A stretch of 64,000 nucleotides of DNA. Origin: Stictocephala bisonia. Taxonomy: Eukaryota; Arthropoda; Insecta; Hemiptera; Membracidae. The notes under the pieces are model-generated. The model was not told the DNA's origin and searched no databases. It was given only the letters and a program-made list of their open reading frames with translations. The stretch covers positions 301,459 to 365,458 of the forward strand of contig JAQJVL010000805.1 in assembly GCA_035578905.1 (NCBI GenBank), in the 5' to 3' direction. A program made the translations under genes and the position numbers. Positions within the stretch are counted from its first letter, which is position 1. Each line of letters opens with the position of its first letter. Positions 36,401 to 41,033 of this stretch are shown here, in pieces.

Positions 36401-36934
36401 ATATGAAAAAAAAAACTGTTGAATGGTCAAGCAACCTTCAGACTACTGTATGTAGTCTCAGTTACTTGCAGAACCTTGGTTCCACATCAAATCAACAACA
36501 CATAAGTGAATTGTGATATGAATCAGTCATGCGCCTCGTTTATTTCACCTAGAGGTTCATTTAGTCAGAATAGAAGAAGGCAGTTTAATGCGGCAATGTT
36601 GCATCTTAAAATCACGGTCATGAAGTAAGTGTTGCCTACAAACTCCTAAAAAGCGAGTACGCTTTTCCCGTATACTGTGAGCCATCATCTGGGTAGAGTT
36701 AGTTATCTGTGGTCTAACCTTTAGTAATCATGGCATTCTGGAAATTAAATATATCAATTGGTATGCTATTGTTTCTCAGGATTGTACAATACTCCTGTTT
36801 ACTACTACCCCATAAGGGCAGGATCGCAGAGCAGAGAGTCCTTTATAGTTGCTGTGGACCTGAAGAGTGGTGATGAAGAAGCAGACCACTGGATCAAGCG
36901 AGGCACTGCTATGCTCCTCAGTCTTTCCAACTAA
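431..36934 (+). CDS. DNAH2: Axonemal dynein heavy chain, DNAH2-like (3' part, 18 exons)
   Basis: Heavy chain of an inner-arm axonemal dynein, the AAA+ ATPase motor that drives sliding of outer-doublet microtubules in cilia and sperm flagella. Eighteen exons join without a phase break to 962 codons plus TAA; the N-terminal tail, AAA1-4 and stalk lie left of the window. Order seen: end of AAA5 (NFRFFITTKL, NPHYPPEIS), AAA5/6 linker, AAA6 (IPLIFVLSPGVDPASA, SLGQGQAP, ANCHLSLSWMP), lid (LLFSLCFFHS, GWN) and C-terminal domain (WLSAYTFPTGFLTAVLQTSA, FLEGAGWD, DHWIKRGTA). The wording matches DNAH2 better than other heavy chains I recall, e.g. VVRKERPELEE and GHVTDDWDRRLLTTYIN. Introns run from 323 bp to 5.4 kb and carry most of the mobile elements here. 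All are GT-AG except the last, which is GC-AG. In an insect, expression is expected in testis and ciliated sensory neurons (inference). Confidence 0.93.
864..996 (+). CDS. DNAH2: DNAH2 exon b
   Basis: Encodes LEAQLLGIVVRKERPELEEL and the start of the linker helix. Acceptor ttttttag, donor gtaaga, ends in phase 2. Confidence 0.92.
1243..1387 (+). CDS. DNAH2: DNAH2 exon c
   Basis: Encodes GSLLDNIELLTTLQTSQVTS through DTARE. Donor gtacaa. Followed by a 4.3-kb intron holding a dispersed repeat, a minisatellite, a palindrome with a ribozyme-like core and a Penelope-like fragment. Confidence 0.92.
2739..3112 (-). repeat. Dispersed repeat family R, copy 1
   Basis: The reverse complement of this block resembles 26,213-26,580. 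Shared landmarks, as read in copy 2, are GGAGATTGTAG, TCCTCTTAATAC, CACTCAATGGCTGCTAT and CAGCTTGTCAGTTAGCTGA. No coding frame and no terminal repeats were recognised, so the class is unknown. Confidence 0.6.
3171..3238. repeat. Two-copy tandem duplication, 35-bp unit
   Basis: The unit beginning ATTATAGGAGCATAAAGGTG occurs at 3,171 and 3,206 with no difference seen. It is a recent slippage or replication duplication. Confidence 0.85.
3500..4045. repeat. Minisatellite, about 37-bp unit, about 14 copies
   Basis: Degenerate tandem array in a dynein intron. The consensus resembles TTGACTTGTGACCCACCC then ACAGAATATGTCAATTAAA. Units carrying ATGTCAATTAAA and units carrying ATTCAGTTAAA are interspersed, which suggests two subfamilies and partial homogenisation. 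No coding role seen. Confidence 0.85.
4306..4497. repeat. Asymmetric palindrome (fold-back repeat)
   Basis: The left arm (AAATAATTTAAGAAATTCTC onward) and right arm are near-perfect inverted copies that meet near 4,390-4,399. The right arm holds about 21 bases, forming a hammerhead-like core, that are absent from the left arm. It probably derives from the inverted terminal region of a Penelope-like element. Confidence 0.8.
4412..4452 (+). ncRNA. Hammerhead-ribozyme-like motif (minimal type I)
   Basis: In order: ATGT, CTGACGA (fits CUGANGA), one extra T, GCCTAC-ATT-GTAGGC (perfect 6-bp stem II), GAAA, GGCC as a tiny stem III, TC at the cleavage position, then ACAT pairing with the first ATGT as stem I. 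Core nucleotides are all present. The unpaired T before stem II departs from the canonical fold, and the 2-bp stem III would favour a dimer. Such minimal hammerheads are known in Penelope-like retroelements. Activity is unproven. Confidence 0.55.
5210..5668 (-). mobile_element. Penelope-like element, 3' coding fragment
   Basis: On the minus strand a frame reads FNLRYKEHIQAIRNNN and SNFAEHIIQSNHSYQNI, followed after a stop and a frame change by MNTKENLHIYINNYNG and MKNPIYEKIREIKKHK. This is the pattern of the C-terminal GIY-YIG endonuclease region of Penelope-like retroelements (FA-x-H-hydrophobic-...-H, then NPIYE). It is 5'-truncated and frame-broken, so inactive. A hammerhead-like core follows about 140 bases downstream. 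Confidence 0.65.
5236..5276 (-). ncRNA. Hammerhead-like core downstream of the Penelope fragment
   Basis: Minus strand: CTGAAGA (5,264-5,270), a weak GC-ended stem II, GAAA, TCGG, TC, then ATGTA able to pair with TACA(A)T upstream of the core with one bulge. Stem II is poor, so it is probably decayed. Its position after the Penelope coding end agrees with the known location of these ribozymes. Confidence 0.4.
5707..5906 (+). CDS. DNAH2: DNAH2 exon d
   Basis: Encodes YRSCANRASILFFVLTDMSR and DPMYQFSLDSYISIFNMSI to NDYHTYSVYR. Acceptor gttcag, donor gtaaag. Confidence 0.93.
5907..8208 (+). other. Intron without recognisable genes
   Basis: AT-rich dynein intron. Only a short TA microsatellite (about 7,024-7,040) and a slightly GC-richer 90-base patch near 6,780-6,870 stand out. 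No coding frame resembles a protein I know. Confidence 0.6.
8209..8375 (+). CDS. DNAH2: DNAH2 exon e
   Basis: Encodes TCRGLFEHHKLLFSFHMCVK and LKGGIVLNR. The donor is read as a|gtaatt, so that Q-N-W is rebuilt across the junction with the next exon. Confidence 0.92.
8866..9012 (+). CDS. DNAH2: DNAH2 exon f
   Basis: Encodes WLPDTAWDNITELDKVPGFH and FEQFPREWKEWY. Acceptor ttcctag, donor g|gtgaga, phase 1. Confidence 0.93.
9303..10977. mobile_element. Fold-back element family A, copy 1
   Basis: Its ends are inverted: GGCCAGAAATTAG... GCATCAG at the left, and GATGCTCAATATCTC... GGCCAG at the right, followed inward by ACTTCTCAA/CTTCTCAG and GTTAGTG/GTGTCAGTG blocks. Internally, a module with CACCTGAAGAAAGTGGC and ATGTGTGTTATG recurs at about 9,420, 9,500 and 9,570 and, in part, at about 10,870. 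The same landmarks occur around 29,170-29,400 and 34,110-34,190. It has no coding capacity, and the 9,457-9,675 frame is a by-product. Confidence 0.55.
11338..11714 (-). pseudogene. piggyBac-like transposase, C-terminal remnant
   Basis: The minus-strand frame from 11,714 ends ...RRPTPPHQMTG...HYFLRRYL. After a frameshift the sequence continues with KRKRLLQR, a stop, CYVCMHTC, KHKDTSYE, SVCKF and YPCFQNYYE. The spaced cysteines ending in PCF-x2-Y are like the C-terminal cysteine-rich domain that closes piggyBac-type (DDE_Tnp_1_7) transposases. The DDD catalytic core is not here. At least one frameshift and one stop make it dead. Confidence 0.5.
12539..12845 (+). CDS. DNAH2: DNAH2 exon g (AAA6 core)
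   Basis: The largest exon here, 307 bp. Encodes LRQDRLSFCITKFI, PPVLDVKAVLEDS, IPLIFVLSPGVDPASAL and SLGQGQAPIAT, the D6 region of the motor. Acceptor tttttcag, donor aa|gtgag. Confidence 0.95.
12846..13684 (+). other. Intron without recognisable features
   Basis: AT-rich. No repeat arms, RNA gene or plausible coding frame seen. Confidence 0.5.
13685..13816 (+). CDS. DNAH2: DNAH2 exon h
   Basis: Encodes LIEKGTEEGNWIFLANCHLS and LSWMPALDKIVENLQ. Acceptor tttgcag, donor ag|gtatg. Confidence 0.94.
13850..14000. repeat. Minisatellite B, about 35-bp unit (left block)
   Basis: About four degenerate units built on CCATACACGTACAGTGGTGT then TGACCCACC. The same unit resumes at 15,361 on the far side of an inverted-repeat element. 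Confidence 0.75.
14032..15363. mobile_element. Non-autonomous DNA transposon (1.3 kb) inserted in minisatellite B
   Basis: Its ends are inverted repeats: TGAAGTGAATAAAA, then AGTAAAAGCTT, at the left, and the reverse complement at the right. Internal copies of GAATAAACAAGTAAAAGCT lie just inside the left end, as in elements with subterminal transposase-binding repeats. It splits minisatellite B. No transposase frame; target duplication not resolved. Confidence 0.6.
15361..15480. repeat. Minisatellite B (right block)
   Basis: About three units: CCATACACGTACAGTGGCGT, TGACCCACC and relatives, continuous in type with 13,850-14,000. Confidence 0.75.
15835..15919 (+). CDS. DNAH2: DNAH2 exon i
   Basis: Short 85-bp exon: LWLSSSPHPDFPISILQTSI then KMTTEPPK. 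Acceptor gttaaag, donor gtaaca. Confidence 0.93.
16127..16440 (+). mobile_element. LINE 3' terminus fragment
   Basis: A frame ending ...LSEIVLKWLDLTL then TGA resembles the last residues of a non-LTR retrotransposon ORF2. The sequence after it (GGATTTAACTTTGTGACAGG... TTAAATTAATAAATGGT) matches 60,598-60,726, so both are 3' ends of one family. It is severely 5'-truncated. Confidence 0.45.
17085..17276 (+). CDS. DNAH2: DNAH2 exon j
   Basis: Encodes GLRANMKRLYNLISETQFS, then LLFSLCFFHSILLERKKF and GWNVVYSFNDSDFD. Both ends are in phase 0. Confidence 0.95.
17530..17860. other. GC-richer patch of unknown nature
   Basis: Base composition rises above the flanking intron, and open frames exist on both strands (for example 17,541-17,837 minus), but the translations resemble nothing I know. 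It may be a degenerate repeat. Confidence 0.3.
18432..18650. mobile_element. MITE with 24-bp terminal inverted repeats
   Basis: The left end is CCTGATTAACAAAAGAAAG followed by TGACT. The right end is its reverse complement with one mismatch (23/24). The element is 219 bp with no coding frame. A target-site duplication was not evident. Confidence 0.75.
18847..19031 (+). CDS. DNAH2: DNAH2 exon k
   Basis: Encodes DTPWDALKYLIAGVNYGGHV and TDDWDRRLLTTYINQYF. Acceptor atcctag, donor ag|gtattg. Confidence 0.95.
19205..19335. repeat. Minisatellite-B-like units, inverted
   Basis: GGGTGGGCAC and ACGTGTATGGGTGGG are reverse-complement relatives of the 13.9-kb and 15.4-kb arrays. Confidence 0.4.
19740..19835 (+). 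repeat. SINE 3' tail fragment
   Basis: Contains CTCATCTACTCTCATC and CATATCTTGACAATCAGCGTCTT, the 3' tail also found in the SINEs at 22,062 and 42,950. The tRNA-like head is absent here. Confidence 0.5.
21427..21470. repeat. (AT)n microsatellite
   Basis: About 21 uninterrupted AT units. Confidence 0.95.
22062..22320 (-). mobile_element. tRNA-derived SINE, family S1
   Basis: On the minus strand the head reads GGTCGGTAGCATAGTTGG (box A TAGCATAGTTGG) and, 34 bases on, AGTTTGATCCC (box B), the RNA polymerase III promoter pair. The body contains GGTTATCAGCTGATCC in reverse, and the tail ends TATCTTGACGATCAGCGTCTT. Close relatives lie at 42,950-43,196 and 24,640-24,873. Confidence 0.8.
22606..22828 (+). 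CDS. DNAH2: DNAH2 exon l
   Basis: Encodes LQKYYIPRDGSLQSYKDYI and FGQHPNADITSLITETRLL. The end is read as GAA|gtaaat, phase 0. Confidence 0.93.
23472..23588 (+). CDS. DNAH2: DNAH2 exon m
   Basis: Encodes VLELSSEVLYKIPDPMDYE and PLDVILLQE. The acceptor ttttaag is weak, but the frame and family match fix it. Confidence 0.9.
23780..23950 (+). mobile_element. LINE ORF2 C-terminal fragment
   Basis: A 57-codon frame reads LPHKEWTMFSRFHTDAGRCN, YKWRIANDQSCDCRAEIET and MNHIVNECTTR, then TAA. The C-x-C ... H-I-V-x2-C pattern is the zinc-knuckle-like end of jockey-superfamily reverse transcriptases. Flanks up to about 23,690 and 24,080 probably belong to the same truncated copy. Confidence 0.7.
24234..24487. 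repeat. 254-bp near-perfect palindrome (fold-back MITE)
   Basis: The left arm starts AACAAATAATAAGGT, and the right arm ends with its reverse complement. The arms share CTTCAGCTACAAAATATTTT and CCGGT-containing blocks around a centre near 24,360. CTGAAGA and GAAACCGG are both present, but in the order GAAACCGG...CTGAAGA, which is not a hammerhead within one unit. Confidence 0.8.
24640..24873 (+). mobile_element. tRNA-derived SINE, family S1 (diverged)
   Basis: Head GGTAATGTAGTTAGTTCAAG with box-B-like AGTTTCATCCC. The body contains GATCAGCTGATAACCACCAG and the tail TTCGCTCATCTACACTC. Same family as 22,062-22,320, opposite strand. Confidence 0.7.
25841..25991 (+). CDS. DNAH2: DNAH2 exon n
   Basis: Encodes RYNILLVAIKDSLEELQKGI and MSSELEEIFTCIYEGRVPSP. 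Acceptor aatttcag, donor g|gtatat, phase 1. Confidence 0.93.
26213..26580 (+). repeat. Dispersed repeat family R, copy 2
   Basis: Inverted relative of 2,739-3,112 (landmarks TCCTCTTAATACTG, CACTCAATGGCTGCTAT and CAGCTTGTCAGTTAGCTGA). Non-coding, class unknown. Confidence 0.6.
26759..26913 (+). CDS. DNAH2: DNAH2 exon o (C-terminal domain)
   Basis: Encodes YPSLKPLGSWTYDLMLRVDH and WLSAYTFPTGFLTAVLQ. Acceptor tgtctcag, donor gttttg. Confidence 0.94.
27815..28490. other. GC-richer, T-rich island in an intron, possible retroelement terminal region
   Basis: Composition changes sharply from the surrounding intron. It includes an AATAAA-containing stretch near 28,350 and, at 28,420-28,490, an inverted pair (TTGTTTTGAGCCATCCCCC and GGGATGGGTCTCAAAACAA) ending in A-runs. 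No protein motif was found. It could be an LTR or a retroposed RNA. Confidence 0.3.
29003..29098 (+). CDS. DNAH2: DNAH2 exon p
   Basis: Thirty-two codons beginning TSARQLGISIDLLGWDF. Donor gtgagt. The following 5.4-kb intron is almost all nested transposon. Confidence 0.92.
29410..34107 (+). mobile_element. hAT transposon, 4.7 kb, with 8-bp target duplication
   Basis: Terminal inverted repeats are CAGGTCCGGATTTAGG at the left and CCTAAATCCGGCCCTG at the right, with subterminal CCTAGGGGCCC blocks on both sides. The flanking 8-bp direct repeats are CTTTCGTG (29,402-29,409) and CTTTTGTG (34,108-34,115), one mismatch. Eight-base duplications and CAGGG-type ends are typical of hAT. It sits in the right arm of a fold-back element within the last-but-one dynein intron. 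Confidence 0.88.
30356..33709 (+). pseudogene. hAT transposase with TTF-type zinc finger (ZMYM1/DUF4371-like), decayed
   Basis: Exon 1 (30,356-30,643, gtaagt donor) gives a basic, serine-rich N-terminus. A second exon from 31,310 (acceptor ctttccag) encodes LSWLCFSPSNGRVYCYVCKL and HHETSKSHLNA, a TTF-type finger. Pieces in shifted frames then follow: a DUF4371-like part (YYSISLDSTADEGNIDHLSL, RGQSYDNASSMSGKYNGL, LCAGHSLNL) and the C-terminal dimerisation domain from 32,918 (MVTNCSAERSFSKLKLIKNR, then LRTSMTEDRL). I count about five frame changes between 31,820 and 32,920, so no full protein can be made. The intact 263-aa end suggests a fairly recent death. Confidence 0.88.
34461..34611 (+). 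CDS. DNAH2: DNAH2 exon q (GC donor)
   Basis: Encodes GVFVRGMFLEGAGWDQKKLC and QLVSAMPVILFKP. It ends ...TCC AAA G followed by gcaagt, a GC donor. Only this join restores S-K-G-L-Y in frame with the last exon. Confidence 0.9.
34612..36779 (+). other. Last dynein intron (GC-AG); no gene seen
   Basis: AT-rich. A Tigger-like phrase (ACTATTCGGATT, ACTATCCGGAAT) at 34,705-34,735 may be one end of a pogo-type remnant, but no partner end was found. Otherwise nothing was recognised. Confidence 0.5.
36780..36934 (+). CDS. DNAH2: DNAH2 last exon
   Basis: Encodes YNTPVYYYPIRAGSQSRESF and DHWIKRGTAMLLSLSN, then TAA at 36,932-36,934. Acceptor gtttctcag. Confidence 0.94.
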
Positions 36935-37006
36935 TTACGTTTTTTGTGCATTAGTGTTATGAGCAAGTATTCTTTTGTTTACAATGTTAAAGTAATTATG
37001 TTCTGT

Positions 37007-37012
37007 AATAAA
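37007..37012 (+). terminator. Poly(A) signal of the dynein gene
   Basis: AATAAA lies 73 bases after the dynein stop codon, in AT-rich sequence; a short 3' UTR is inferred. Confidence 0.7.
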
Positions 37013-37559
37013 TAATATTCATAAAATCTTTGTTTTTAATTATCCTAAGAATTTATTATTTTATATATTCACATGAAACTTGTATGAATAATTATTTTAT
37101 TTTTTGAATGATTTACTGTTAAGTTTCTTGAGTCATTTGATATTTTGTAATCGTGGAGAATTTACAGTCATGATAACAACAATTATACTTGTTTACACAT
37201 AGTTAAAAGCATATGTGTTACATGTAAACCAGACTCAAAAAATTTCTTCTTTTACAAAGTACATATACGGCAGAACAGTTCTTTTATCAGCCACGGCATG
37301 CACGAAAAACTCAATTTAATTAATTTATACATAATTTTTAACGCATCAATTATTATTAAAACCCTTGTATGGCCAGGGGGCCTGCAAGGCCCATATTTTT
37401 AAGAATTAATTATAACAATTTTTTGGAAAACTAAACAAATATTAGATATTGTCAACTTTAAAGTAAATATGCAATTTCAACAGATCTCTTTTTTGTATAT
37501 ATATCTTCCTGTTTACAATAATTAAAATAGTACCTGTGGGCCACTCTAAAGTGCTATTT

Positions 37560-38240
37560 ACAAACTAAAAAGTAGATCAAAGAAGATGAAATACGACAAA
37601 TTTGGCAAGTCTAAATGTGGAAATTGCAAGAAACCTTTGTGTGGAATCACAACAAGAAAACAACTATCATTAACAAAATCTTGCTCTTCCAGGCTTGACT
37701 GCGTCACTGGCCTATGTACATTATAAACAAATATTGCCAACGTTTCGGCCACAATACAGTGAGCCTCTTCAGGGCGAGAACGAACACTGTATACACAGAA
37801 CTCGACTGGTAGGGACAGGCCGAGCTTGTATTTTATATACCCCCTTGGTGGTGAAGGGATTATTCTGGTGACTTCTATACCGTTCCATCCTCTTTCGTTC
37901 CGGCCACTTCTGGAATGTTCTAGACTTTCTTTGATGCGTGGGGACTACTGACCTCCTGTTATGCACTACTTTTAATTTGCTTAAAATTTGTTTACACTAG
38001 TACTTAATTCTATTCCACTATCTTTATTAAAATTGTCAGTATGTTTTATAATTTCTATAGCCTAAAAACTTAATTTTCAAAATAATAATCAGAATATGCT
38101 AAAATGCTTACTTTGTCAAATTCTATTGCACGATTCGTTTGAAATGAATGATCAATGATTCTACAATGGTTAAATTACTGTTGACTATTGTTTAATATAT
38201 GTTTCCTCAGATCTCTCACAAAACTAAACTCAATTTTTCT
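37560..38240 (-). mobile_element. Penelope-like element remnant with terminal promoter region
   Basis: Minus strand, from the right: a decayed frame with NHCRIIDHSF, TNRAIEFDKVSIL and YSDYYFEN, matching the H-x-hydrophobic-H-F ... R-x3-E layout of Penelope GIY-YIG ends. Downstream is a terminal region containing a TATA-box-like TATATAAAATA near 37,835-37,850, and about 70 bases on a hammerhead-like core. The coding part has stops and frame breaks. It fills the gap between the dynein and TMEM258 genes. Confidence 0.5.
37733..37778 (-). ncRNA. Hammerhead-like core in the Penelope terminal region
   Basis: Minus strand: GCC, CTGAAGA, GGC-T-CAC-TGTATT-GTG-GCC (6-bp stem II with one bulged T), GAAA, CGTT, then GGC that can pair with the first GCC as stem I. 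All core nucleotides fit CUGANGA...GAAA...UH. Stem III would be minimal. It lies shortly after the TATA-like box. Confidence 0.45.
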
Positions 38241-38499
38241 GGATCATTATAATTTAGGTTTTAGACTGTTTGATTCTGAAGAAATACAACCAAGTAGCAA
38301 GATGGTATGAAACTGTTTTAGTATCACTTAAAATTTTCCCTAAAAATTGTCTTGTTAAGAAATAAGCAATGACTGAATATATTTTTGGTCAAAAAGATTT
38401 ATTTAACAAACTTGTACACAAAAAATGCATTTCATCATTATCTTGAACACACATTCCATAAGGTTAAGAAGTACTGAACTGTATTTTATTAAAATCTTT

Positions 38500-38616
38500 C
38501 TTTTAATGTGTGAAACTTTGTTTATTTAATTATGTAACATAAATATGAAAGTCTTTTGATGCACTTCAAAAACAACCACAACAGTTTGTTCTTTTCAGGA
38601 ATGTCAGTAATCCTTC
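38500..38616 (-). other. TMEM258 predicted 3' UTR terminal exon
   Basis: Minus strand: acceptor ctatttttcag ends at 38,617 and AATAAA lies at 38,526-38,521, leaving a roughly 115-base terminal exon with no coding need. It pairs with a perfect gtaagt donor 10 bases after the TMEM258 stop. This is inference from splice and poly(A) signals. Confidence 0.45.
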
Positions 38617-39144
38617 CTGAAAAATAGAGAATATAGTTAATTAATTTACAACAACATTGGTCTTTCTTGTATGGTAAAATATTTTGGTGACAAAGAAGCT
38701 GTCTGAAAGTGTGACAAGAGAACACTGTTAACATGCAGTGAATTGTTTTGAGACTGGCCTATAATATTGATTTAACAATTAATCTTTGCACCTGACAGTA
38801 TTGCTACTAACCATATTACTAATGAATATTACAATAATAAATATATCAGCTAGTAAAAATTATATAGATTTGACACTTGATGAAGACAACCGTTTGAGTG
38901 GGCTAATGTTCTCAGAAAAGAGCTCCCTCTTCACCTCCTTATTTCCAGTTACCATTGGTTGTGAGCACAGACTAATTGTTTAGTACTTTTGTACTAACTA
39001 GACAATTAGTCTGGCTTATATTTCTGGCCAGAAATATAAGCTAAGCCAGAAATATCAGGCTTTTTTGATGGTTTTTGCAAACCTTCAATGAAATGGCTAT
39101 ACTTTAATAGCGACAAATCATATCTTCTAGAATCTTTTTAATAA

Positions 39145-39847
39145 CAGTAAGACCTTAAAAATTCGGCACGCTTGGGGATTTGTCTATTCCGGATTATCAA
39201 CATTTCTGGACTAACATTGATTTATTGAAAAACAGTGGTAAAACTGGAAAAAATAAGTAACAATTGGAATATATTTTTTTAAATATTGTTATAGGTATAT
39301 TTTATTAACAATTGAGAACAGCAGGCATACATGAATTTCTTTTTAACGATATAAAAATGAAAATCTGTATACAGTACTAATGTACTTAACAATTTCAATA
39401 ATTAATTTGCCATACAAATTTTAATCATAGTCTTCCTCATCCCCTACTGTAGCCATACAATGTGTCTGTAGATGTTCCTATGACAAAGAATGACAAACGT
39501 CAACAACAAAGTCAAAATGGCCATTAGGGTTCCACTATTTAGACAGAGCGACAGCCAACAGAAGGCGCCGTGCAGTTTTGAAGTGGAGGGAAGAACGAGC
39601 ATTACCGATCGGCTCTGAGTTTGTCCGATTATGTACTTAACTCGCCTCACAAACGGCACTGTACTTGGAAGCAATTACCTCGGGCAGTTGTTTTCGCTCA
39701 CTCGTCACTTTTAACTCGCTTCTGATGCTTTTTACTCGTTCCCGACTGCTATATGTACTTTACATCATTTCTAAGGTTGAGATCCCTGACGTGCTGGACT
39801 ATCGGGCATTCCGGATTATCAAGTGCCAAAATATCAAGGTCTTACTG
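39145..39847. mobile_element. pogo/Tigger-like non-autonomous element, 703 bp
   Basis: Inverted ends: CAGTAAGACCTTAAAAATTC and the reverse of GAATGCCCGATAG... AAGGTCTTACTG, sharing CAGTAAGACCTT and TTCGGCAC/TTTGGCAC, with CCGGATTATC inside both. Pogo-type ends are typically CAGTA and similar. The flanks are AA and TG, so no clear TA duplication. It lies in the predicted TMEM258 3' UTR intron. The 39,444-39,674 minus frame inside it is not a known protein. Confidence 0.6.
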
Positions 39848-40793
39848 TGTGTGTATGTGTGTGTGTGTGAATAATATATATTCACTATAAAATGGGCATA
39901 AAGAACAAATAGCATTTTGCTAAAAATATCCATAGGTAAATATTATTCTCAACTCATGACTTCTGAGTAAACCTGAACATTTTGTAAGAAAAATAAACTT
40001 CAACAATTCCAACCCATATTGAAAAAAATATTGAGATGTATCTTAAATCTACTATTTTTGTTGGGAATATTTTTTACACAATTAGGAGAAGTTTCATTCT
40101 GAAGAAAATTTACAAGTAAGAACAAATGACATTTATTCCCAGATCTAGCAAAACTCTTAAAAACAGCAATTGTATCTTTGTTATACTATGAATTTACTAA
40201 ATGTTCAAACCAATGACGTATGCATAGCTGAGACGTTCATCGCAATGGCAATTTCCAAAATATTAATTTTTCAGACTTAACTGTCTTTTTTTACTAAAAT
40301 ATATCACCAAATTTGATTGTGGTGTACCAAACAAATGGTACATAATAATATTAATTTATTCATAAAACAACATTTTTTATTTAGAAACAAACAATCAATA
40401 AAAACACAAATTTTGTAAAATAAAACTATAGCTAAGCAAACCGCTCCATTCTGGGAGTAGTATAGTTTTTTAACAAAGCAACTGGGCTATCAGCTGACAT
40501 TGCAACAACATAACACTGTTTTGTTCTTAGACAAGGGACAAACACGAACTCAATCAAAATACTTTTCCAATTTAGTTTACTGTAAAGTATAACTGGATCG
40601 CAATTTAATAGTTACAATTATGCGTATTTTAACCTTCGTCTCAATTCTGAGACCTTAGCACATTGAGGATTAAAGATAACTGTATTTTAGGGCATGAATA
40701 ACAAGTGTAACAGTTATTAATACTTTCTAATTTCAGCAAATACGATACTGCCCAAATATTAAATGATGAATCAAATTACTTACCAGAGCTACA

Positions 40794-41033
40794 TCAAACA
40801 TATATCCCAACCCATAACATTAAAAAAAGTACACCAAATCCTGAAAATATTGCTGCTACTAATGAAACAAGAAGTTCTTTATATAAGTCTCTTGTAAACT
40901 TTGTGCTTGTGACTTCATACACAAAAAACCATGCTGTGAAGAATATTCCAATTCCAAGAAGTATAACTGTTAGGTGAGGGAAAACTGCTGGGTTCACTGG
41001 TGACACATATCTTGACATTGATTCTAACTGAAC
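40794..41033 (-). CDS. TMEM258: TMEM258 main coding exon
   Basis: Acceptor ttttag at 41,039-41,034, or gttcag six bases on. Carries 79 codons and the TGA (40,796-40,794). A gtaagt donor follows 10 bases after the stop. Confidence 0.92.
   Translation of the reverse strand, partial: VQLESMSRYVSPVNPAVFPHLTVILLGIGIFFTAWFFVYEVTSTKFTRDLYKELLVSLVAAIFSGFGVLFLMLWVGIYV

Noticed and set aside
37558..37966. Two minus-strand frames as host genes
   Set aside because: They lie in the non-coding terminal region of the Penelope-like remnant, beside the ribozyme-like core.
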